NCBI GenBank assembly: GCA_937885235.1
Contig: CAKZZK010000193.1
Location: 1-14,801, forward strand
Length of the DNA stretch: 14,801 nucleotides
Direction of reading: 5' to 3'
Source of the DNA: an uncultured Treponema sp.
GTDB lineage: Bacteria; Spirochaetota; Spirochaetia; Treponematales; Treponemataceae
The notes under the pieces: generated by a model
The model's input: only the letters and a program-made list of their open reading frames with translations
Database searches by the model: none
What the model was told of the DNA's origin: nothing
Part shown: positions 1 through 6,415 of the stretch, one piece after another
Numbering within the stretch: the first letter of the stretch is position 1
Layout: each line of letters starts with the position of its first letter
Program-made: the position numbers and the translations under genes

Positions 1-39
1 CTCACTTCGCACTGAGAAAACTACCAAACGAAGCTCCCG

Positions 40-648
40 CTACAGCGCAACCACACCAAATACTGCCCCCACCAACACGATGAACACGGGGTGCAGTTTC
101 TTAAACTTAAACAGCACCAGCACCGCGGGCACGTAAAAGACAAGCTGCCTCAAGCGGAATATATCCAGAATCCTGCCGCTTTCCCTAAAGGTGGGAATGT
201 CGAGCACTGCAAGCAGAAATACATTGAGCGCCGCCACAAGTACCATGCCGCTCGTGGCGGGGCGCAGTCCGCTGAAAGCCGCCTGCACGAGCGTTTTTTT
301 CTGGAAGCCGGTGAAAAAACGCGCTATCAGCATGATGATGACAAGCGAAGGCTGCACCTCGCCTGCGGTGGTGACAATGCCGCCGATGGGACCATACAGC
401 TCCGTACCGCAATAGGTAGCAAGGTTGATGCCGATGGGGCCCGGCGTGCTTTCGCTGATGGCAAGCATGCTGTAGAATTTTTCTGGAGAAATCAGGGCGA
501 AACGTTCCACCAAAATCTGCTGCATGAAAGTGGCAGCCACAAGACCGCCGCCCACTGCAAAAAGCCCCACATAGAAAAACACCGCAACAAGGCACAAAAG
601 CCCCAGCGCCGTCTGCCCCTGAATCTGGGCAATCATGAACTCAGCCAT
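40..648 (-). CDS. Chromate transporter family protein, second half of a split pair
   Basis: This is a 202-residue, strongly hydrophobic inner-membrane protein of the short-chain chromate ion transporter (CHR) family. Such proteins work as pairs of half-size subunits in place of one full-length ChrA. The conserved family features are visible: an AVGGG segment near residues 31-35 (where the partner has TFGGG), the SESTPGPIGINLATY stretch near residues 65-79, and a TTAGEVQPS loop near 93-101. The first ATG, at 648, overlaps the end of the upstream transporter gene by 8 bases (ATGGCTGA). It is preceded by GGAAGAAG, which can serve as the ribosome-binding site. A longer in-frame reading to 690 would lie inside the upstream gene and is less likely. 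The overlap suggests translational coupling and hetero-oligomer formation. The true substrate is unproven: many CHR proteins have not been shown to move chromate. I saw no convincing terminator in the 39 bases left after the stop. Confidence 0.88.
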   Translation of the reverse strand: MAEFMIAQIQGQTALGLLCLVAVFFYVGLFAVGGGLVAATFMQQILVERFALISPEKFYSMLAISESTPGPIGINLATYCGTELYGPIGGIVTTAGEVQPSLVIIMLIARFFTGFQKKTLVQAAFSGLRPATSGMVLVAALNVFLLAVLDIPTFRESGRILDIFRLRQLVFYVPAVLVLFKFKKLHPVFIVLVGAVFGVVAL

Positions 649-1207
649 GTTTTTCTTCTTCCTTTTTGAGGCTGCCGCTAAAATAGGCAATCGCTATGCC
701 CCCCAGAGCCGCCGCGAGCACAACTACAACCGAAGGCAGCTTCAAGAATTTTATTGCGGCAAAGGCAAGCAGATAAAAAATAACGCCCCACCATTTCTTT
801 ATGGACTTTTTTGCAAAGTTAAAAACCGCATAGGTGAGCAGCGCCGCCACAGCAACATTGATGCCCCGCAGTGCCTTCTGCACCCACAGTATGTCCTCAA
901 AATTTGAAATAAAAAGCGCAATGATAGTGATGATGATTATCGAGGGAGAAACCAGTCCTGCTGTCGCGCAGATGCTTCCCGCCACTCCCCGCCGCCGGTA
1001 GCCGATGAACGTGGAAACATTCACCGCAATGACGCCCGGCGTAACCTGCGAGATGGCGTAGTAGTCCATGAGATCCTCGCTCGTTGCCCACTGCTTCTTG
1101 TCCACAAGGTCGCGCTCCAGAATGGGCAGCATGGCATAGCCGCCACCGAACGTGACGGCTCCGATTTTAAAAAACGTGATGAATAAATCCAGCAGCTCTT
1201 TTATCAT
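641..1207 (-). CDS. Chromate transporter family protein, first half of a split pair
   Basis: This is a 188-residue polytopic membrane protein of the CHR family and the partner of the overlapping downstream gene. Family motifs are clear. TFGGGYAMLPILERD lies near residues 19-33. SQVTPGVIAVNVSTFIGY, near 53-70, is the second conserved TPG segment, and it is followed by a CATAG loop. The C-terminus is a short charged tail (KKEEEKHG) that reads into the start of the next gene. Its ATG lies 2 bases after the TAA of the RlpA/SPOR gene. No good Shine-Dalgarno sequence is visible there, so translation probably depends on ribosomes finishing the upstream gene. In known examples CHR proteins export chromate or move related oxyanions, but the substrate cannot be read from this sequence. 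Function is inferred from family membership only. Confidence 0.9.
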   Translation of the reverse strand: MIKELLDLFITFFKIGAVTFGGGYAMLPILERDLVDKKQWATSEDLMDYYAISQVTPGVIAVNVSTFIGYRRRGVAGSICATAGLVSPSIIIITIIALFISNFEDILWVQKALRGINVAVAALLTYAVFNFAKKSIKKWWGVIFYLLAFAAIKFLKLPSVVVVLAAALGGIAIAYFSGSLKKEEEKHG

Positions 1208-1209
1208 GA

Positions 1210-2799
1210 TTACGGCTTTTTTACGAAAGCATCCTTGTAGCCAAAGGCTTTGAATTTTGTAAGAACCGCGCCATATTCGTCTGCCGAAAGCGGACCGACA
1301 AGCACCTTGTAGCCTTCACGCGACGCAAAGGGCACAAGCAGCAGAGGATATTTTTTGTGCTTTTTAAGCAGCTTTTCAGCGCCATCTTTTGTCGATGTCG
1401 TCGCAATCTGTATGTAATAGCCCTTCGGCAGATTTTTCTCTTCAACAATCTTTGCATCGACATCCGATACTCCGCCTGCATGAGACGCAGGTGTAACAGC
1501 AGCAACTGCGGGTGCAGCAGGCGGAGCGACAGTTTCCTCTTTCTTGGGCTTCGGCTTTTCGGCTTCCGCAGCTTTGGCAGAAGCCGGTGCAGATGCAACG
1601 GGGCTTGGGGCTGTCGGCACGGGAGCGGAAGCGACGGCGGGTTTTGCCGCAGGAGCGCTTTCAGGCTTAGCCTTTGCCTTGGGCTTTTCCTTTACTGCAT
1701 ACGCCGGATTGTACTCCGGCACGAGGGGGATGGTGGGAATAAGCGTGATATCGCTTTCCTCGGTGTATTCCTCTTCTTCATATTCCACAATGGAACCGTC
1801 GGGAAGCCGCGAGCTAACGTCAAAGATAGTATCATCAAAAACCGCCAGATCTTCGGGAGGCTGTACAGGTTCCGGCTTTGTCGTGACAGCAGGAGGCATC
1901 TCTCTGGAAGGAACGGGCGCAAGCTCTTCGGCAGCGACAAGTTCCTCCGCGTTGTCAGAAACAAGCGGTGAGACTTTTGCAGGCTCCTCTTTCTTTGCGG
2001 TGCCGCGGGGCTTCACTTCGGTAACGACGCGCGGAGTCTTTGCGGAAGAGCTGTCGCTGTCTACAACAATGATTCCTCCCTCCGATGCAGGAGGAAGGCT
2101 GCCGGCGGGATCCATATCCACCACGTCTTTGCTTTCAAGAATGTCGCTTTCATCCGCACTGGACACTTTTGCAACGGCAGGACCGGAGCGCTCCTCCAGA
2201 GAATCCTGCTCTTCCTGCTCGTCCGCAGCACGGGAAGAACTCGACGTGCCCAGCTGTTCAAGCACTTCCGGCGGGAAAATAAGGGAAAGAGCACTTTTGC
2301 CGCTGTCTTCCTCACGGGGAGATGGCTTTGTCACAGCAGAAAGGTCTGCCTCTGGCTCTTCATCTGCCGAAGCCCTGCCCGCCGTGCCTGAAAGCCTGGA
2401 ATCGTCAACCGTATTCGATGCGACGGCGCCATAAGAAAGCACCGCCGTACCGCTGGCAATCTCATCGAAATTGCCCGGACGCGGGCTGATTTTCACTTGG
2501 AGCGAGGAAGAATAGTCTATGCCAAGCCGTGACGCAGCCTCAGGAGCGAGCAAAAGCACAGTATCCTCTGATTCGGGCAGCGTGCCCAGATTGAGCACGT
2601 TGATTTCCATTCCCGTATCAGGATTGCTGATGCTGATGTTGTCGCCGGGCAGATAGTGCTGAGCCTTGGCAAAATAGCCTGAAGGCAGCTCGTTATTCTG
2701 GGCAACCTGAACTTTTCCAAACGTGTAAGTGCGGGGGGTGGCGGCAAAGAGAAAGGAAAACAGGCTTACCGACAGCAAGAGGCACGCGATTTTTTTCAT
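1210..2799 (-). CDS. Exported RlpA-like (double-psi beta-barrel) protein with C-terminal SPOR domain
   Basis: The protein has 529 residues in three parts. Residues 1 to about 20 are a Sec signal peptide (MKKIACLLLSV then FLFAA). Residues about 35-105 resemble the double-psi beta-barrel of RlpA-type lytic transglycosylases: a GYFAKAQHY segment, then a NPDTG turn, then LLLAPEAASRLGI, which matches the usual DLSxxAAxxLG ending. A very long linker follows, first rich in Ser, Glu and Asp, then in Pro, Ala and Lys. Residues about 455-529 are a SPOR domain (GYYIQIATTSTKDGAEKLL to FVKKP), a fold known to bind peptidoglycan stripped of stem peptides. The position usually holding the conserved Asp (NDRGPF-like) reads NLGTLP, so the enzyme may be inactive. 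The start at 2799 is chosen because the signal peptide begins there and GGGAGG precedes it; the longer reading from 2856 lies inside the upstream gene. That gene's stop is 1 base away. Confidence 0.85.
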   Translation of the reverse strand: MKKIACLLLSVSLFSFLFAATPRTYTFGKVQVAQNNELPSGYFAKAQHYLPGDNISISNPDTGMEINVLNLGTLPESEDTVLLLAPEAASRLGIDYSSSLQVKISPRPGNFDEIASGTAVLSYGAVASNTVDDSRLSGTAGRASADEEPEADLSAVTKPSPREEDSGKSALSLIFPPEVLEQLGTSSSSRAADEQEEQDSLEERSGPAVAKVSSADESDILESKDVVDMDPAGSLPPASEGGIIVVDSDSSSAKTPRVVTEVKPRGTAKKEEPAKVSPLVSDNAEELVAAEELAPVPSREMPPAVTTKPEPVQPPEDLAVFDDTIFDVSSRLPDGSIVEYEEEEYTEESDITLIPTIPLVPEYNPAYAVKEKPKAKAKPESAPAAKPAVASAPVPTAPSPVASAPASAKAAEAEKPKPKKEETVAPPAAPAVAAVTPASHAGGVSDVDAKIVEEKNLPKGYYIQIATTSTKDGAEKLLKKHKKYPLLLVPFASREGYKVLVGPLSADEYGAVLTKFKAFGYKDAFVKKP

Positions 2800-2800
2800 T

Positions 2801-3334
2801 TTACCAGCCTCCCTTCGGCAAGAGCACGGCAATATCTGCGGCAACATTCTTAGCAAGAAGCCCTACGCCGCTTTTATTGTCCCGTGAAGAAGAAACATCG
2901 CCTACAAGCTTTTTTCCCGTCCCAAGCCTGTTGCCAGAACGGGCATCAAAGAGCTCCCACGAGACGTGCTTTATATTCCTGAGGATGAGCGCCTCCGGGT
3001 TGTAAGACGAAGACACGTCATATTCAATCACTACGACGGCAAAATAACTGCACCTGCCTTCCTTTGCTTCGTCAAGGGCACCGTAATAAATTGCCTTGTC
3101 CTCGGACTCATCGGAAGAAACTGCCGTGGGGAAATTCGTAACCACGTGCCCCCGGTCAAAGAAGTCATTGAGCAGATCCGTCTCCAGCTCGGAAGAGGCA
3201 ACGCGCAGCTTGCTCTGGCTCGCATCATGCTGGATGACCTGGAACGATACCGATGCAGCCCCCGCGCCTTCCAACGCGAGGAACAGCAGCGTGATAAGAG
3301 AAAAAAGGAATCTTGGTTTACAAATTTTGCCCAT
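2801..3334 (-). CDS. Exported protein of unknown function
   Basis: This is a 177-residue protein that I do not recognise as a named family. Residues 1 to about 26 form a Sec signal peptide with a basic start (MGKICKPR), a hydrophobic core and an AGA-type cleavage site. No lipobox is present, so it is probably soluble in the periplasm or loosely attached to the envelope. The mature part has mixed alpha/beta character. It includes a predicted strand pair around YFAVVVIEYDVSSSY and a segment reading SWELFDARSGNRLGTGKK, reminiscent of small periplasmic beta proteins that detect or display ligands, but no catalytic motif stands out. The ATG at 3334 is chosen because AGGGGG lies 7 bases upstream and the signal peptide starts there; a longer reading to 3403 would overlap the previous gene. 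It sits 46 bases after the VIT/vWA gene and 1 base before the RlpA/SPOR gene, which suggests a shared envelope role. Confidence 0.8.
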   Translation of the reverse strand: MGKICKPRFLFSLITLLFLALEGAGAASVSFQVIQHDASQSKLRVASSELETDLLNDFFDRGHVVTNFPTAVSSDESEDKAIYYGALDEAKEGRCSYFAVVVIEYDVSSSYNPEALILRNIKHVSWELFDARSGNRLGTGKKLVGDVSSSRDNKSGVGLLAKNVAADIAVLLPKGGW

Positions 3335-3380
3335 CTTTATCCCCCTATCACAATCATCGGTAATTGTAGAGAGCAGTTTA

Positions 3381-6347
3381 CTAGAATTCCACATCGCCGA
3401 CAAAGAATGTCTGCTTTACGGCATCAAGCTGGAGCGTAAGCACCTGCCTCTTCTGGTTGGCGCGCCCAAAATTCGTGTAAACTTCAGCCTGCACGGTGAC
3501 AGGCTGCAAGAGCTTCTGCTGGTGGTTGCCAAAATAGTTTGCCTCTATCTTAAGCTTGCCGCCCGGCGCCACCTTGATGCAGAACTCTTCTGGCCCATAG
3601 CCCTGCGTAAAGTCGCGGGACATACGCCCGCCGTTCGCGGTGAGCTTATTGCCGTAATAGCACTTCTCGCCGTCCTTGTCCGTCACCCACAGATCAACGT
3701 CGCAGTTATCTATGTTCCAGGTGAGCACCACGCGCACATCCAGGTCAAAGTTCTGCAGGAGCTTCTTATCAATGGCGCTCGTGTCCACCTCAGCCTTTGC
3801 CGCAGTCGCAATGATGGCGTTCATATCGTTGAGGGCTATCTGCTGCACTTCAGCAAAGCGGCTGTCCCAACGCCTGCAGACGACGGAATAGAGCGTGTCC
3901 ACAGCCTTCTGCGTTTCGCCGCTGTAGTAATATGCCATGCCCAGATCACGGTAGAACTGAGGAATCTCACCGCGCAGCTTTACCAGATTTTCAAAGACAG
4001 GCACCGCGAGCGCATACAATTCACGTTCCACAAGCTTGTTGCCCAAAGCGCGCAGGATGTCGCTGTTTTCCAGTTCAAGCTCTGCAAGGTTTGACAGGAT
4101 GCGCAGGCTTTCGGCAGCGAGTCCTTCTTCTGCAAAGTAATCGGACACTTCCATATAGAATGCAGGGGAAGAAGCATACTGCGCCTTAAGCTCCAGATAC
4201 TTCGCGTACATTTCATCGGTGCGGGTGCGCTTCAAGATGGCAAGGTACTCCGCATTGGGGTTCCACGCCTGCAACTGTATCGCTGCCGTGCCGCCAGACT
4301 CCTTTCCTACTGCCTCAGGGCTGGGCGCTGCCGCAGGACTCGCCATAGGCGCGCTGTTTGCGGCAGAACGGGCTGAAGACCGGCTGCGGCTGACAGACTG
4401 GCTTTCCATCACCATGGAAGATGCTTCTTCCGCCATGTCGTAGACAGGCTCCGGGGCAGACATAGCGACGCTGCTTTCCGCCATCTGTAAGAAGGTCCGC
4501 CCGGAGCTCTTCGCGGGCTTCTTTTTCTTGAATTCTTTCAGGCTTGTGTTCCACCATTTGCGGAATTCCTCAAAGGTCTTGTACACCTCCTGCGGCACCT
4601 CGTTATCCTCGCTGGCAACGGGCTTTGCCGTGTTTCCCTGCCGCGCTATAAGGCGGTCGTACTCGGCACGGAGCTCATCGGGCGGCACAATGCCATAGCG
4701 CACGTAATCCTGCACGCTGTCAAGCACAATGAGCGAGGTGTCCCGCGTAACAATGCCGTACTGCTTGGCAAGTTCGGTTATCGTCTGCTTGTTTGCCTCG
4801 TAGTCAACATCCAGCGCGTTTATTTTTTTGGCAGCCCACTGATGCGCCACACGCTCTGCGGGAATGCCGTCCACCGCGCTCACGGTGACTTCTCTGGTTT
4901 CCTCTATTATATTGCCATGGCCAAAGGAAAGCTTGAGCACCGCCTGCTTGCGGCGCAGTTTGCCGGCAAGGCTGAAATTGCCGTCCACAATGCTGCCATC
5001 AAGCGGATAGACATCGCTGACGGCATTCCCGTCATATTCGGCATGGATGAGGCGAAGCGGATCTGTCGTGAGCATTGCCAATGCCTCGGTGCTGCTTTTA
5101 ACGCAGAGATTCACATACTGCCCGCCGTTCTGCTGCGCGGTCTTCTGCAGCCATGAGTGATTTGCAGCCACAGAGGAGCTGATGGTGCTGACTGTAGGCC
5201 AGACATCCCGCCGGACGGCTGTCTTTTCCCTGGCAAGCGAATCGTCCCAGTTGCCAATGCCATCGGTAAAGATAAGCACTTCGTCAGCGGGGAACAGTGC
5301 CGCAAAGTCATACGTGAGGTTTGTTGCCCCGTCAAAGCCCTGCGCCAGCACAAAAGCCTGTACGTCAGCAGCAATCTTGTCCGCAGAGCCGCTGAAAAGC
5401 TGTGCCTCATGCAGGTCATTGCAGAAGGGCACGACGGTGACGGAGGCGGGAGCAGCCTTGGCAAGGTATGCCTTGAGCACGGCGAATTCAGCATCCATAT
5501 TGCGCTTCTTCATGCTGTCAGAGATGTCATAATAGATGACAAGGCGCTGCGGCAGCTTTTTTGCCGTCGAAGCCGCAGCAAGGGGCTGATGGTAATAGAA
5601 GAAAGTCTCCTTGCCCACTTCCTCCGTAAAGACAATGCCCTCTGTCTCCGCGCCCGCCTTGTCGGGAATGGCGACGGATATAGCTTCGTCAAGCAGGACA
5701 TTTTTCCTGCTCATCTGGGCGGTATAGCCCGAATTCATCTCGTCAAAAGTGATGAGGGAGGCAAGCGCCGCCCCTTCAGCTTCGGGAGCAGCAGATTTTT
5801 TCCGGTCGAGGACGGTGATGCGCAAGGAAAAGCTGTCCAGCCTGTCCTTTGAGAGCGCGGAAAAAGTATATCTGCGCGGAGAAGTATGCAGTTTGCTCTG
5901 GTACGTCACCTGTACATGGCGGCTGCCCTTGGCGGGAAGCGGATAGACGCGCGCCTTAAAGTTGTTGCCCGCAGTCATCTCCACAAGGCCGGGGTCAATG
6001 CCCTGACGCACCACGGCCTCAAAGACCTGCCGCCCCTTGTCTTTTTCAACAACGACACCCTGACGCAGCTTGCCGTTTATGTCGAGCGCGTAGCCCGTAA
6101 TGCTTTCATTTTCTCCAAGAGGGAACTCAAACTCCCCTTCAAGCACGCGGTCTGTGTCGTTTACAAAAACCATGTCCAGCGTAGTGGTGGCTATATTCCC
6201 CATCACCTGCACGTCTGCCTCCAGCGTGCTCAGCCTCACGGGAGAAGGCTGTCCGGGCACTGCGCCCTGCACATTCATCTTGATTGACTGCGCAAACAGC
6301 GGCGGCACCATCATCAGCGACAAAATAAGCGGAATAGTCTTTTTCAT
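3381..6347 (-). CDS. Exported VIT / von Willebrand A / helical-repeat / DUF2135 protein
   Basis: This large secreted protein has 988 residues and several domains. A signal peptide covers residues 1-20 (ending LFAQ). A VIT domain (vault/inter-alpha-trypsin type) spans about 22-155, with the typical EGEFEFPLGENESITGYAL core and a KARVYPLPAKGSRHVQV end. A von Willebrand A domain spans about 266-430 with a complete metal site: DISDS at 274-278, a Thr in GATNL near 342, and FTDG at 360-363. A Ser/Ala/Met-rich linker runs from about 615 to 690. TPR-like helices follow at about 700-850. The C-terminus (about 868-975) matches the DUF2135/YfaP type, with NCDVDLWVTDKDGEKCYYG and GYGPEEF. Such proteins are thought to act as metal-dependent binding scaffolds; no enzyme motif is seen. 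The start has GAGG 8 bases upstream. It lies 68 bases after the M16 peptidase gene and probably shares its transcript. Confidence 0.88.
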   Translation of the reverse strand: MKKTIPLILSLMMVPPLFAQSIKMNVQGAVPGQPSPVRLSTLEADVQVMGNIATTTLDMVFVNDTDRVLEGEFEFPLGENESITGYALDINGKLRQGVVVEKDKGRQVFEAVVRQGIDPGLVEMTAGNNFKARVYPLPAKGSRHVQVTYQSKLHTSPRRYTFSALSKDRLDSFSLRITVLDRKKSAAPEAEGAALASLITFDEMNSGYTAQMSRKNVLLDEAISVAIPDKAGAETEGIVFTEEVGKETFFYYHQPLAAASTAKKLPQRLVIYYDISDSMKKRNMDAEFAVLKAYLAKAAPASVTVVPFCNDLHEAQLFSGSADKIAADVQAFVLAQGFDGATNLTYDFAALFPADEVLIFTDGIGNWDDSLAREKTAVRRDVWPTVSTISSSVAANHSWLQKTAQQNGGQYVNLCVKSSTEALAMLTTDPLRLIHAEYDGNAVSDVYPLDGSIVDGNFSLAGKLRRKQAVLKLSFGHGNIIEETREVTVSAVDGIPAERVAHQWAAKKINALDVDYEANKQTITELAKQYGIVTRDTSLIVLDSVQDYVRYGIVPPDELRAEYDRLIARQGNTAKPVASEDNEVPQEVYKTFEEFRKWWNTSLKEFKKKKPAKSSGRTFLQMAESSVAMSAPEPVYDMAEEASSMVMESQSVSRSRSSARSAANSAPMASPAAAPSPEAVGKESGGTAAIQLQAWNPNAEYLAILKRTRTDEMYAKYLELKAQYASSPAFYMEVSDYFAEEGLAAESLRILSNLAELELENSDILRALGNKLVERELYALAVPVFENLVKLRGEIPQFYRDLGMAYYYSGETQKAVDTLYSVVCRRWDSRFAEVQQIALNDMNAIIATAAKAEVDTSAIDKKLLQNFDLDVRVVLTWNIDNCDVDLWVTDKDGEKCYYGNKLTANGGRMSRDFTQGYGPEEFCIKVAPGGKLKIEANYFGNHQQKLLQPVTVQAEVYTNFGRANQKRQVLTLQLDAVKQTFFVGDVEF

Positions 6348-6415
6348 TGCGTTACCTCACAGAGTAAAACAACGTTTACCCTGCAAGGTTTCATATAAAT
6401 CACGTCTTACTGATT

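Noticed and set aside
1..39. Possible terminator after the chromate transporter pair
   Set aside because: Only a 5-bp stem (CTTCG/CGAAG) with a long loop and no T-tract is visible before the window ends.
1544..2434. 296-codon open frame on the plus strand
   Set aside because: It lies antisense to the low-complexity linker of the RlpA/SPOR gene. Its Ser/Ala/Thr/Gly-rich translation is explained by that composition; it has no promoter or ribosome-binding site and no recognisable domain.
3335..3380. Possible internal promoter before the orphan exported gene
   Set aside because: TACAAT fits a -10 box, but no acceptable -35 box lies 16-18 bases upstream and the gap is only 46 bases, so read-through is simpler.
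3096..4094. 332-codon open frame on the plus strand
   Set aside because: It is antisense to the VIT/vWA gene and the exported-protein gene, whose products have clear domains or a signal peptide. The plus-strand product shows no motif and no upstream ribosome-binding site.
5157..5852. 231-codon open frame on the plus strand
   Set aside because: It is antisense to the vWA domain, where the metal-site residues prove the minus-strand reading.
6348..6415. Promoter or dyad between the M16 and VIT/vWA genes
   Set aside because: GTAAACGTTGTTTTAC is a weak, imperfect dyad, and no -35/-10 pair with sensible spacing was found.
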